The notes under the pieces: generated by a model
The model's input: only the letters and a program-made list of their open reading frames with translations
Told to the model about the DNA's origin: nothing
Database searches by the model: none
Part shown: one piece after another, positions 8,057 through 17,017 of the stretch
Layout: every line of letters begins with the position of its first letter
How positions within the stretch are numbered: position 1 is the first letter of the stretch
Assembly: GCA_048266425.1 (NCBI GenBank)
Contig: JBLWZN010000004.1
Span: forward strand, 62,001 to 126,000
Length of the DNA stretch: 64,000 nucleotides
Direction of reading: 5' to 3'
DNA from: Cerina sp048266425
GTDB taxonomy: Bacteria; Bacteroidota; Bacteroidia; Flavobacteriales; Flavobacteriaceae
Position numbers and translations under genes: made by a program

Positions 8057-9280
8057 ATGAAGATCGCCATGCTCGGTTCGGGTTTTATTGCCCGATTTTA
8101 CGCAACTTCCTTGCACGCCCAAAGAAGAGCGGACAGGATAGTATCCGTTTACTCACGGAATATTGACAACGCGAAGCGCTTCTCCCAAGACTTTGGCCTA
8201 GCACATTTTACGGATAAAATGGAGGAGGCCATCCAAAATCCGGAAGTCGAGGTAGTGATCATCTCTCTGCCCAACGATCTGCACGAACCAGCCGTTATGG
8301 CCTGCGTCAGGGCAAAAAAGAACGTCATTTGTACCAAGCCCTTGGGCCGTACCGCGGCCGAGGCCAAGAGAATGCTCGATGCCGTGGAAAAGGCCGGCAT
8401 TTTTGGTGGGTACCTGGAAGACCTTTGCTATACCCCTAAATTCTTAAAATCGATGGAAAGTGTTAAGAACGGGGATATCGGCAGGGTGCTTTGGGCCAAA
8501 TCCCGGGAAACCCATCCGGGTCCACATAGCGATTGGTTTTGGGACATGGAAAAATCCGGCGGAGGGGCCATGATCGACCTCGGTTGCCACTGCGTGGAAA
8601 TAAGCCGGAACTTCATAGGAAAGGATATAAGGCCCCTGGAAGTCATGTGCTGGGCAGATACCCAAGTGCACCCGATAGATGCAGAGGACCATGCCATCGG
8701 TTTGGTAAAATATGCAAATGGAGCCATTGGGCAGTTCGAGGTTAGCTGGGCATTCCGTGGGGGGATGGACCTACGCGATGAGGTCATGGGCACCGAAGGC
8801 ACTATATGGATCAACAGTTTTCTCAGGACCGGATTTGAAATGTTTACTTCAGGAAAGGGGGGCGGCTATGTAGCCGAAAAAGCGGAAGTGGACAAAGGCT
8901 GGCTCTTCCCGGTCGGGGACGAGGCCCATGATCTGGGCTACCCCAACATGTTTACCGATATGTTCGCCGCCATAGAGGAAAAACGGGATCCCCTGGAAAC
9001 TTTTTACGACGGCTATGTGGTCAACGCTATTTTGGACGCCGCCTATAAATCGGCCAAGACCAAATTATGGGAACCCGTGGTATTGGAAGATTGGAGGGGG
9101 GACGATAGGGACACCTACGACAAAGGGAACAAATCCTATGACAAGGACCATTTTCTGATCAAGGAAGAACTATTGCCAAATGGGGATGCCAAGCTTATTC
9201 TTAAGCACAAGGTTACCGGGGAAATTACACAAAGAACCATTATTTCAAGTGAAAAAAAGAGTAAAGACTCAAGAAGATAA
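8057..9280 (+). CDS. Gfo/Idh/MocA-family oxidoreductase
   Basis: Cytoplasmic NAD(P)-dependent sugar dehydrogenase, 407 residues. N-terminal Rossmann fold MKIAMLGSGFIARF, the catalytic-lysine motif appears as CTKPLGRT (usual form EKP, Lys kept), and MIDLGCHCVE gives the conserved Asp/His. It differs from the copy at the left edge, so the two probably have different substrates. The last residues (EKKSKDSRR) come from an AAGA/CAAGA-rich repeat that continues past the stop codon, so the natural 3' end seems to have been altered. First gene of an operon with an SDR and an SIS protein. Confidence 0.94.
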   Translation: MKIAMLGSGFIARFYATSLHAQRRADRIVSVYSRNIDNAKRFSQDFGLAHFTDKMEEAIQNPEVEVVIISLPNDLHEPAVMACVRAKKNVICTKPLGRTAAEAKRMLDAVEKAGIFGGYLEDLCYTPKFLKSMESVKNGDIGRVLWAKSRETHPGPHSDWFWDMEKSGGGAMIDLGCHCVEISRNFIGKDIRPLEVMCWADTQVHPIDAEDHAIGLVKYANGAIGQFEVSWAFRGGMDLRDEVMGTEGTIWINSFLRTGFEMFTSGKGGGYVAEKAEVDKGWLFPVGDEAHDLGYPNMFTDMFAAIEEKRDPLETFYDGYVVNAILDAAYKSAKTKLWEPVVLEDWRGDDRDTYDKGNKSYDKDHFLIKEELLPNGDAKLILKHKVTGEITQRTIISSEKKSKDSRR

Positions 9281-9300
9281 AAGAACAAAGACAAAAGAAT
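9253..9300. repeat. Purine-rich AAAGA/ACAAAGA spacer repeat
   Basis: Degenerate repeats of AAAGACTCAAGA and AAAGAACAAAGAC type run from the last codons of the dehydrogenase gene into the spacer. Similar CAAGAC-type sequence is found in the element inside tolC near 57.7 kb. The unit is imperfect and the borders are approximate. Confidence 0.45.
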
Positions 9301-9377
9301 AAGGACAAATATGCCTAGCAAAATTGACTTTTAAATTAACTTTCGGCTTCGTTTTTGCTTTTTTCTTTAAATAGAAC

Positions 9378-10160
9378 ATGAACTTCCAAAACACATCCTA
9401 TATCATTATGGGCGGCACAGCGGGTCTAGGACTTGCTGCTGCCCTGGCCCTGCAAGAACAAGGGGCCAAGGTCCTTGCCATTGGCAGAAATCCGGATAGC
9501 TGCCAAACTGCACAGCAACTATTGGGTGAAGGTGGTCTTACACTTTGTGGGGACGCAACAGATCCGCAGACCATGGAAACGGCCATTGATATGGCTAATG
9601 GGCACTTTGGTACCATTACCGGGCTTTTCCATGTGGCAGGAGGAAGCGGTAGACGTTTTGGGGACGGCCCACTTCACCAAATGTCCCTAGAGGGATGGAA
9701 CAAAACATTGGAACTTAACCTCACTACCGTGATGCTCTCCAACAAAGCTATAATCAATTATTTTCTCAAGAATAAAATACCGGGCGTTATTTTGAATATG
9801 GGTTCCGTTCTTGGATATTCCCCCTCACCCGAATATTTTGTTACCCATGCCTACGCGGCCGCGAAATCGGCCATCATCGGGTTCAGTAAGTCCCTTGCCT
9901 CCTTCTATGCCCAAAATGATATTCGGATAAACGTAATAGCCCCTGGCCTTTTTGAGACCCCTATGGCCAAAAGAGCTATGGAGGACGATAAGATCCAGAC
10001 ATTTCTAAAGACCAAGCAACCATTGGACGGAGGCCGACCTGGTAAGCCCGAGGATATCAATAATGCAATGCTCATGTTTTTATCCCCTACCTCCAATTTT
10101 GTTACCGGCCAAGTCCTGGCAGTAGATGGAGGTTGGGCCATTAGTGATGGACAAATTTAA
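9378..10160 (+). CDS. Short-chain dehydrogenase/reductase (SDR)
   Basis: Classical SDR of 260 residues. The cofactor motif GGTAGLGLA is near residue 12, the Ser of the triad is in NMGSVLGYS, and the catalytic YAAAK is near residue 155. The end (TGQVLAVDGGWAISDG) is the standard SDR tail. Middle gene of the sugar operon: the downstream SIS gene overlaps its 3' end, so the two are translationally linked. Probably reduces or oxidises a sugar or sugar acid made by the upstream dehydrogenase; substrate not known. Confidence 0.94.
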   Translation: MNFQNTSYIIMGGTAGLGLAAALALQEQGAKVLAIGRNPDSCQTAQQLLGEGGLTLCGDATDPQTMETAIDMANGHFGTITGLFHVAGGSGRRFGDGPLHQMSLEGWNKTLELNLTTVMLSNKAIINYFLKNKIPGVILNMGSVLGYSPSPEYFVTHAYAAAKSAIIGFSKSLASFYAQNDIRINVIAPGLFETPMAKRAMEDDKIQTFLKTKQPLDGGRPGKPEDINNAMLMFLSPTSNFVTGQVLAVDGGWAISDGQI

Positions 10161-10974
10161 ATCTCGCCAAATGATCCAAAACAAAAAGGAAAGCTATACC
10201 CGCCAATATCTGGAGAAATCAAAGACGATCATTTCTGTGGTCGAAAAGCAGGAAACGATTATTCATGAGGTGGCCCAATTGTTTGCCAATTCAATTTTAA
10301 AGGGCCGCATGGTACACTTGTTCGGGTCCGGCCACAGCCGGATGATGGTCGAGGAAATGTGGCCCCGCTATGGTTCCTTTCCGGGGTTTAACCCTATTGT
10401 AGAACTTTCGGTTTCCTTCCACAATCTTGTAGTAGGTTCCAATGGACAACGGCAGGCGATGTTCCTGGAAAACGTATCCGGTCTTGCCCCAAGGATCTTG
10501 AGGAACTTTGATATTACCGAACAGGATTCCGCCTTGATCATCTCCTCTAGCGGATGCAACGTGCTTCCCATTGAGATGGCAGAGGAATTTCAAAAAAAGA
10601 ACGTAAGGGTGGTTGCCTTGGTAAGTAGTTTACATTTGAAGGGCAGCAGTTCCAAAAGAGCTGACGGCAAAAAACTGATAGACTTTGCCGATTATGTCCT
10701 GGATACTGGAGCTCCTTTGGGCGATGCCATGATCAAGATTGAGGGACTGGAGACTCCGGTCTCACCGGGATCTACCTTGGGGGGCGTTTTGCTCATCAAT
10801 ACCCTTAAAGCCGAGATTGCCAATATCCTCGTACAAAATGGGAAAATCCCCAAAGTACTGAGCAGCGGAAAAGTTATTGGGGAACAAAAAGCGATCGATC
10901 TTTTTGAATCTGCCTATGACGAACATGCCCATAACATGGCAAAACTTTACCAAAACGTGGGGAATAGAAATTAG
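10147..10974 (+). CDS. SIS-domain sugar isomerase-like protein
   Basis: Phosphosugar-binding SIS fold, about 275 residues, close to the UPF0309/sugar isomerase group. LFGSGHSRMM near residue 50 and ISSSGCN near 125 are the typical phosphate-binding loops, followed by ETPVSPGSTLGGVLLINTL. I chose the ATG at 10147, which overlaps the SDR stop by 14 bp; ATGs at 10126 and 10171 are alternatives. Such proteins bind or isomerise sugar phosphates and are often encoded with sugar dehydrogenases. Third gene of the operon. Confidence 0.88.
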   Translation: MDKFKSRQMIQNKKESYTRQYLEKSKTIISVVEKQETIIHEVAQLFANSILKGRMVHLFGSGHSRMMVEEMWPRYGSFPGFNPIVELSVSFHNLVVGSNGQRQAMFLENVSGLAPRILRNFDITEQDSALIISSSGCNVLPIEMAEEFQKKNVRVVALVSSLHLKGSSSKRADGKKLIDFADYVLDTGAPLGDAMIKIEGLETPVSPGSTLGGVLLINTLKAEIANILVQNGKIPKVLSSGKVIGEQKAIDLFESAYDEHAHNMAKLYQNVGNRN

Positions 10975-10986
10975 TTGATAGGAAAA

Positions 10987-11117
10987 AGTATGCAGTGGGC
11001 AGTAGCAGTTGGCAGAAAAGAATTCAAGTTCAAGGTTGATGGCAAAAAACTCATAGCGCATTAACTTTTGTCTTGGTTCTTCCCCGAAGCTTCGGGGTTG
11101 GTTCTTGGCTTTTCTAG
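10987..11117. repeat. Spacer repeat: GCAG-type units plus perfect 16-bp palindrome
   Basis: Between the convergent SIS and GH97 genes lies a run of GCAGTGGGCAGTAGCAG-like units (10991-11016; a related run is at 5528-5560), then the perfect palindrome CCCCGAAGCTTCGGGG (11082-11097), flanked on both sides by TGGTTCTT. There is no T-run, so it is not a standard terminator. It looks like a dispersed, REP-like spacer element. Confidence 0.6.
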
Positions 11118-11228
11118 ATGGTTTATGGTCAGTCCGTTATAGATTTTGAACTCATTTAATTTATCGTTAGTCGGCAGCAAAAAGGCTACTACAGACAACA
11201 GGGCTTCAACCTTTTGAAAAAATGGCAT

Positions 11229-13175
11229 TTATTTCTTCATAATTATTGCGGCCCATCCGCCACCAGAGGCCAATTTTATCTTTTGTCGGTCCCCGGAAGA
11301 AACGTCCAGCTTTTCATGGACATAATCTTGGGCAAAGCGATCGGCATTGATGCCATCTTCCATAACCTCCATTTCATATTGTCCCGAATCTAAAAAAGAA
11401 AGGTCCAACGTTAACTCCCGTGAGGTATCGTCCGTCATGGCACCTACGTACCAAACATCATCCTTTTTTCTTGCAATCAGCACATAATCCCCAACCCTTG
11501 CATCCAATACTTTGGTTTCATCCCATACCGAAGGGATTTTCGCCATAAAACCGGTAGTTTCGGGTTCCTTGTAATAGGCACTTGGGCTGTCGCACAGCAT
11601 CTGCAAAGGACTTTCATAAACCACATACATGGCTATCTGATGACATCGTGTACCCAACGCCATAGGACGATCAAAAGATATGTTATGGTTGATCAGGTGT
11701 GCATTGGCCATAGCTCCCGGAGTAAAATCCATTGGACCGGTTACCATTCTGGTAAAAGGAATCGTGACCGTATGTTCTGGGGTAATTTCATGGCTCCATT
11801 TGTTGTTCTCATTGCCCTTTACCCCTTCAAAGTTTATAACGTTGGGATACATCCTTTCGAGCCCAGAGGGTTTATATGTACCATGATAATCCACCAACAA
11901 ATGCCTTTTAGCGGCAGCAGCGGCCAATCGTTCCAAATAATCAACCATATACTGATCCGAGCGCTGCATAAAATCGACCTTGATACCTTTTATTCCCCAG
12001 GATTCATAGCGGTCCAGTATCTCAAAATTATGATCCAACGGCCCCCAAAGAGTCCAAAGGATTACTCCTACATTCTTTTGATTGCCGTACTCTACCAGTT
12101 CCTTGATGTCGATATCTGGATCAGGCTCGTCTATTTTGGTAGTGGATTTGCTCCAGCCTTCGTCCAGAATTATGTATTCCAGGCCATATTTTGAAGCAAA
12201 ATCGATATAGTACTTATAGGTTTGGGTATTGATGCCCGATTTAAAATCCACTCCGTAGATATTATTGGCGTTGTACCAATCCCAAGCTACTTTCCCCGGC
12301 TTTATCCAATCGGTATCCTGAAGTTTAGTGGACGCGGACAATTGATATACCAAAGTACTTTCCAGCAGTTGCTTATCATCATTGGTTATAATCATCAACC
12401 GCCAGGGAAAGTTCCGTCTTCCCTTGATCTTGGCCAAATAATCGTCATAGGTCAATATTTGATTCCGATCCCCTCCACGTTCGGCCGGTTTGGCCTCCTT
12501 TACATGATGCGGAAACCCAGCAGTGAGGGAATTTCCCTCGGTTCCGAACAAAAACATGCCCGGATAATCAGTCAGATCCGTTTCTGTAAAAAGGACATTT
12601 ACACCGTTCACCTTGGCCAATATCGGTAAGGAACAAAACGTATTTGTATTGAGGGTGTCCAGTTTGGTTGGTAGAAAAAGGCGCTCATTATGTGAAATCA
12701 TGGAATCTTCCTTAGGAAACAAGGCCTCGGTATCCCCAGCAAAGTTTAAAGTAAAGGATTCATTGTTTACTAGAACCTCCTTATTTATGTTGGAAACAAA
12801 CCTATAGGCCACCCCATCGTTGTAGGCCCTAAAGACCAAGGAATAATTATCCCTAAAATCCAAGGTCAATTCTTGGAAATTATCCTTGATGCTTTTTCTT
12901 TTTAGGGCGACTACCGGATGCAAAACCCTGTTCTCATTTTCAATACGATTCTTTTTAACCCTAGGAGATTTCCCGAACGTATCGTAACCTGCAATTTCCA
13001 AGGTCATAGTGCTGTTTGTGATAATCTCCTTATCATTTAGAAAAACACTAAAGCCAACTTCATTACCAATATGAACCTTTAATTTAAGATTTTTGTCCGG
13101 GCTATTAATTTCATAGTCCTGTGCATTTAAAATCAAGGAGCAAAGAAGGGTTAAAAGGAAAAATAGAGTTCTCAT
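11229..13175 (-). CDS. Glycoside hydrolase family 97, probably retaining
   Basis: Exported alpha-glycosidase (648 residues, signal peptide ending near SLILNAQ). It has the GH97 layout: N-terminal beta-sandwich, central (beta/alpha)8 barrel from about residue 290 (KVAWDWYNANNIYG), C-terminal sandwich. In the barrel, GIKVDFMQRSDQ places an Asp where retaining GH97 alpha-galactosidases have their nucleophile, and VINFEGVKGNE holds the conserved Glu region. SusB-type inverting enzymes lack this Asp. I therefore predict retaining, alpha-galactosidase-like activity. It stands alone, convergent with the SIS gene and divergent from the monooxygenase gene. Confidence 0.93.
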   Translation of the reverse strand: MRTLFFLLTLLCSLILNAQDYEINSPDKNLKLKVHIGNEVGFSVFLNDKEIITNSTMTLEIAGYDTFGKSPRVKKNRIENENRVLHPVVALKRKSIKDNFQELTLDFRDNYSLVFRAYNDGVAYRFVSNINKEVLVNNESFTLNFAGDTEALFPKEDSMISHNERLFLPTKLDTLNTNTFCSLPILAKVNGVNVLFTETDLTDYPGMFLFGTEGNSLTAGFPHHVKEAKPAERGGDRNQILTYDDYLAKIKGRRNFPWRLMIITNDDKQLLESTLVYQLSASTKLQDTDWIKPGKVAWDWYNANNIYGVDFKSGINTQTYKYYIDFASKYGLEYIILDEGWSKSTTKIDEPDPDIDIKELVEYGNQKNVGVILWTLWGPLDHNFEILDRYESWGIKGIKVDFMQRSDQYMVDYLERLAAAAAKRHLLVDYHGTYKPSGLERMYPNVINFEGVKGNENNKWSHEITPEHTVTIPFTRMVTGPMDFTPGAMANAHLINHNISFDRPMALGTRCHQIAMYVVYESPLQMLCDSPSAYYKEPETTGFMAKIPSVWDETKVLDARVGDYVLIARKKDDVWYVGAMTDDTSRELTLDLSFLDSGQYEMEVMEDGINADRFAQDYVHEKLDVSSGDRQKIKLASGGGWAAIIMKK

Positions 13176-13330
13176 TTTAGATAAATATGTGAAGGATTAA
13201 ATTCTAGTAGAAAATTACAATAAAATGGAGAAAAGCATGAGTTTGATTCTATTAGAATTTTAAAAAATTGCAGCAATAACCTTCAGCAGTATAATCTTTC
13301 CAAGTAAACAGTGATGTCGGTCACATGCAC

Positions 13331-13338
13331 TAACTTTG
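13331..13338 (+). promoter_or_regulatory. -7 box of the LLM oxidoreductase gene
   Basis: TAACTTTG matches the Bacteroidota -7 consensus TAnnTTTG and ends 26 bp before the ATG at 13365. No clear TTG lies 19-20 bp upstream. The box supports the later start codon, since the ATG at 13311 would lie upstream of it. Confidence 0.4.
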
Positions 13339-13364
13339 CTGGAAAGCATCAATTGCACAAAATC

Positions 13365-14369
13365 ATGACACAAAATAACATCTTACGTTCCACTAAATTT
13401 TCTGTTCTGGACCTCGTCCCAGTAACCCAAGGAAGTACCCATCTCGATGCCATTAAAAATAGCCTTGATCTGGCACGGAATGTGGAAGCATTGGGATACG
13501 AGCGGTTTTGGATCTCCGAGCACCACAACATGGAGAGTATTGTAAGCTCGGCAACCGTGGTACTCCTAGGTTATGTGGCAGAAGGAACTTCCAAAATCCG
13601 GGTTGGCTCTGGGGGAATCATGCTTCCCAACCACGCCCCTTTGATCGTGGCGGAACAATTTGGCACCTTGGCCACCCTATACCCCAAGCGTATCGACCTG
13701 GGATTGGGCCGTGCCCCGGGAACGGACCAACTTACTGCCCAGGCCCTTCGGCGTAGCAGACAAGAAAGCGTTCAAGATTTCCCTAACGATATCACTGAAC
13801 TGCAAGCGTACTTTTCTTCTGAAAATCTAGGGGGTCGAGTAAGGGCCATTCCTGGAGAAGGACTAGAGATCCCCATTTTTCTATTGGGATCCAGTACCTT
13901 TAGCGCCCAACTTGCCGGGGAAAAAGGACTTCCATATGCCTTTGCAAGCCATTTTGCCCCTGCCCATTTATACGATGCGCTGCAGTTGTACCATCAATAC
14001 TTTCGGCCCTCTTCCCAATTGGAACAACCTTACTCCATGGCCTGTATAAACGTAATCGCTGCCGATACCGATGCAGAAGCAAACCGCCTGGCAACCAGCC
14101 TGTATCAATTTGCCATGGGAATCGTCACCAATGTACGACGTCCCCTGCCTCCTCCCGTCGATACCATGAAAGGGATTTGGAACGAGGCTCAGGAAGCCAT
14201 GATCAAAAATATGATGCACTATACTTTTATCGGCTCCAAGGAGACTATTGCCGAAAAACTATCGGAATTTGTAGCCAAGACAAGGGTTCAAGAGATTATT
14301 GCGGTATCCCATATCTACGACCACAAGGCAAGGATAAGATCGTATGAAATTTTGAGCGAGCTATTCTAG
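13365..14369 (+). CDS. LLM-class flavin-dependent oxidoreductase
   Basis: Bacterial luciferase-like monooxygenase family, TIM-barrel flavoprotein of 334 residues. VLDLVPVTQGS at the start, YERFWISEHHNM, VGSGGIMLPNHAPL and RIDLGLGRAPGTD are hallmarks of the MsnO8/YhbW-like branch. I start at the ATG at 13365 (MTQNNILRS) because a promoter-like box lies just before it and the extra residues from 13311 are not family-like. The natural substrate of this branch is usually unknown. Divergent from GH97. Confidence 0.93.
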   Translation: MTQNNILRSTKFSVLDLVPVTQGSTHLDAIKNSLDLARNVEALGYERFWISEHHNMESIVSSATVVLLGYVAEGTSKIRVGSGGIMLPNHAPLIVAEQFGTLATLYPKRIDLGLGRAPGTDQLTAQALRRSRQESVQDFPNDITELQAYFSSENLGGRVRAIPGEGLEIPIFLLGSSTFSAQLAGEKGLPYAFASHFAPAHLYDALQLYHQYFRPSSQLEQPYSMACINVIAADTDAEANRLATSLYQFAMGIVTNVRRPLPPPVDTMKGIWNEAQEAMIKNMMHYTFIGSKETIAEKLSEFVAKTRVQEIIAVSHIYDHKARIRSYEILSELF

Positions 14370-14470
14370 GGGTTATTTTTCAGGTCATCCGTGCTTTGAT
14401 TTAACACCAAGTAATCTTTACAAAATAACAAGAACCCAACCTTTCTTATTCGGCGATCGGGAATTGGGGT

Positions 14471-14980
14471 TTATACAAATAATAGTAACAGTGTCAATGC
14501 TATTCCTCCCAAGGTAAAATACAAACCCCTTTTAAATACCGAGGTATGGGGCAAGAACATCCAAAATGCAGAAATAACAAAGAACAAAAGTGATGTTCCA
14601 AAGAAAATATTCAGAAAATATACCGGACTATTGGTAGTAGCTTTATGGAGTTTGGTCATTTTACCCAACAGCAAAGGCAGTTCCTTGGTGGTATAGTTGA
14701 CCATGCCACTGGCTTTATTGTACTGGCCTTGGTCAAAATGGAGGATGTCCCCTTCAATACTTTGTATTTTCAAATCCTTGATCTTAATTTCCCTGCCAAT
14801 TTCCTCGGCGGTCAAAGCAGGTTTTAATTGACTTTCCTTATGTGTTTCCTGCTTTAAAAAATCGGTTTGGCGAAATATCATCAAGACTCCGCTCAAAGCA
14901 TAAATGGCCATAATTCCGGCCAAAAAGAAACCCAAATAGCGATGGACAAGCCGCATGTAAAATCCACTGTTTTTTTTCAT
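14471..14980 (-). CDS. PepSY-associated TM protein
   Basis: Inner-membrane protein of 169 residues. RLVHRYLGFFLAGIMAIYALSGVLMIF is the first membrane segment, a PepSY-associated helix with the typical His; a PepSY-like soluble part follows, then LHKATTNSPVYFLNIFFGTSLLFFVIS and a third helix at the end. The ATG at 14980 (MKKNSGFYMR) is preferred over the ATG at 15061. Related proteins accompany iron or redox systems; here the neighbour is a YceI gene 100 bp away on the same strand, likely co-transcribed. Role unknown. Confidence 0.82.
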   Translation of the reverse strand: MKKNSGFYMRLVHRYLGFFLAGIMAIYALSGVLMIFRQTDFLKQETHKESQLKPALTAEEIGREIKIKDLKIQSIEGDILHFDQGQYNKASGMVNYTTKELPLLLGKMTKLHKATTNSPVYFLNIFFGTSLLFFVISAFWMFLPHTSVFKRGLYFTLGGIALTLLLLFV

Positions 14981-15080
14981 TTTATAGCAATCATTAAATC
15001 CAAGTTTGATAAAATGGCCCAAAAACAAGGTTTTCAGGCCAATCTTAAACGGGACTCTCAACCCTAACCAAACAAATTTT

Positions 15081-15644
15081 TTATTGTTGAGCCATTTCCA
15101 AATTGATGTTTAGGGTAACATCGTCACCAACTGGTGCCATGCTGCTGGCACCCACACCAAAATCCTTTCGATTCAAAACGCCGGTAAGCTTTAGTCCGGC
15201 CTTTAGCTTTTGACTACGTTGGTCGGTTATGATCCCTATGAGCTTTCCATCCAATGAAACTGGTTTGGTCACACCGTGCATAGTCAGGTCGCCCGTTAGC
15301 TTAAAGGTCTTGTCGCCCGTTTTTTCAATTGAGGTGCTTTTAAACGAAATTGATGGATAATTCGCTACATCAAAGAAGTGATCACTTCTCAGATCATTGT
15401 CCCTTCGCTCTGTATCGGTATCAATACTTGCCGATTTTATGTCAACGGTAAATTTCGGATCGCTAAAGGAATCATTGGCAGTGGCGGTAATATCGAATTC
15501 CCCGAACTGTCCCTCGACTTCGGAAATCATCAAATGGGTAATGGAAAAGCCGATTTTGGAATGGGCCCTATCGGCCTTCCATGTACTTTGTGCGGTTAGC
15601 GCAGCACTTGTGATTAAGAATAAAACAAAAACAGACTTTTTCAT
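15081..15644 (-). CDS. YceI-family periplasmic protein
   Basis: Exported lipocalin-like protein of 187 residues. A signal peptide (MKKSVFVLFLITSAALTAQS) is followed by TWKADRAHSKIGFSITHLM, the typical start of the mature YceI barrel, and DLTMHGVTKPVSLDGKL, its core motif. Family members bind long polyisoprenoids or amphiphilic lipids in the periplasm. It lies upstream of the PepSY gene on the same strand. Confidence 0.94.
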   Translation of the reverse strand: MKKSVFVLFLITSAALTAQSTWKADRAHSKIGFSITHLMISEVEGQFGEFDITATANDSFSDPKFTVDIKSASIDTDTERRDNDLRSDHFFDVANYPSISFKSTSIEKTGDKTFKLTGDLTMHGVTKPVSLDGKLIGIITDQRSQKLKAGLKLTGVLNRKDFGVGASSMAPVGDDVTLNINLEMAQQ

Positions 15645-15988
15645 ATGTTCTGGATATTGACATGGGTAATGAACGTTGGACTTATTTAATGTTATAAAGG
15701 TTTAATCGAACCCAAAATAATTTCAATACGCCTACCTGGTTTATAAGGCTTCTTCGATTCTAACCATTAATAAAAATTGCCTTCGTGGGTCTTTCACAAT
15801 GGCATTTTCTTATTTCAAGACCCTCTACAAAGCTGCTATTTTTTGAACAACCTGAACCCAACTTTTCCGTAAACGACAATGATTGTACCATCAACAACGA
15901 AATGGACTATCGGAGGCGTTGATCCAGCCCAAATGGTCGATGGCGGATTTTTACGAGGGATACTTCGGGGAAAACCTTAAATTTGAAT
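15645..15988. other. Intergenic region before the LytS/LytTR operon
   Basis: A 344-bp divergent spacer between yceI and the histidine kinase gene. It contains TAAATTTG at 15978-15985, which fits the -7 consensus but ends only three bases before the kinase ATG, probably too close to act as its promoter. No gene, RNA or strong palindrome recognised. Confidence 0.4.
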
Positions 15989-17017
15989 ATGGCTCGGAAT
16001 TCCAAAAATTTTACCCCCACTATCAAAGAGGTATTCTTTCAATTGTTACTTCATATCGTTCTATTTCTGTTCTTTACCTTTGACAAGCACCAAACCCAGA
16101 TTCAAGGGTTTAAAATGGTGGCTTTTCTTAATTACGCAGTCGGTGCCCTTATCATCAATTACGTGCTGCTGCCCCGATTTTTCTATAAAAAGAAATATGT
16201 TTCGTTCTTTTTGGGCTCCCTGGTTGTCATTGCCTCCATAATCCTGGTAGAGGAATTGGTACTCGAAAGGATTTTCTTCCCCAATACACGGGGCAAACAT
16301 TTTCCAGGAATCATTTACAGCCTATTGGACGTTATGCCCGTTGTCACCATCTTGGTCGGATTCAAGTTTGCTTGGGACGCTTCCTTAAAGCAGCGGGAAG
16401 TTGAAGAACTAAGGACCTCTGCCCGGGAGAGCGAACTGCAGTTTTTAAAATCCCAGATAAATCCTCATTTTTTGTTCAATAACCTTAACAATCTTTACTC
16501 CTACGCCCTGGATCAATCCCCTAAGACCCCTACCATTATTTTGGAGCTTTCATCGGTCCTGCGATATATGTTGTACGACTGCAAGGAAGATTTTGTCGCC
16601 CTCCCAAAAGAAATAGAGAACCTTAGGAACTTTACACAACTTAATGAACTTCAGATCGAGGAGCGTGGCAAGGTAACATTCCGTACCAAAAATATTAACC
16701 CCGAGTTTCAAATTGCCCCGCTAATCTTGACCGTATTTATTGAAAATGCCTTTAAACATAGCACGGCCAGCCAATCCAAAGACATATTTATCGACATCGA
16801 CATTAAGGTTACCGATGATGGCATGCTGGAATTTGAGTGTACAAATTCTTTTCGACCAATGGGAAATATCGAAAACCTATCAAATGGAATTGGGCTTCAT
16901 AACGTAAAAAAGAGATTGCAGATCTTATATCCCGATGCCCATGAACTTAAAATTGAGGAGCTCAAAGATCAATATCGGGTCTATTTAAAAATGCAGTTAA
17001 AATCGGAAGCGAAATGA
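15989..17017 (+). CDS. LytS-like sensor histidine kinase
   Basis: Membrane histidine kinase of the His_kinase (PF06580) type, about 342 residues. Four hydrophobic helices occupy roughly residues 12-130, with little periplasmic domain between them. The phosphoacceptor region reads NPHFLFNNLNNLYSYAL; the ATPase has FIENAFKHS (N box) and NGIGLHNVKKRLQ (G box). The ATG at 15989 (MARNSKN) is preferred over a TTG two codons earlier. It overlaps the response-regulator gene by four bases (ATGA). The signal is unknown; the downstream exported hydrolase may be a target. Confidence 0.95.
   Translation: MARNSKNFTPTIKEVFFQLLLHIVLFLFFTFDKHQTQIQGFKMVAFLNYAVGALIINYVLLPRFFYKKKYVSFFLGSLVVIASIILVEELVLERIFFPNTRGKHFPGIIYSLLDVMPVVTILVGFKFAWDASLKQREVEELRTSARESELQFLKSQINPHFLFNNLNNLYSYALDQSPKTPTIILELSSVLRYMLYDCKEDFVALPKEIENLRNFTQLNELQIEERGKVTFRTKNINPEFQIAPLILTVFIENAFKHSTASQSKDIFIDIDIKVTDDGMLEFECTNSFRPMGNIENLSNGIGLHNVKKRLQILYPDAHELKIEELKDQYRVYLKMQLKSEAK

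Noticed and set aside
13311..13364. Upstream ATG for the LLM oxidoreductase
   Set aside because: The extra residues are not family-like and a -7 box lies between this ATG and the next.
15978..15985. TAAATTTG as promoter of the histidine kinase
   Set aside because: Ends three bases before the ATG, so the message would begin at or after the start codon.
15883..16083. 66-codon plus-strand frame overlapping the histidine kinase start
   Set aside because: Overlaps a well-supported gene in another frame and shows no family similarity.
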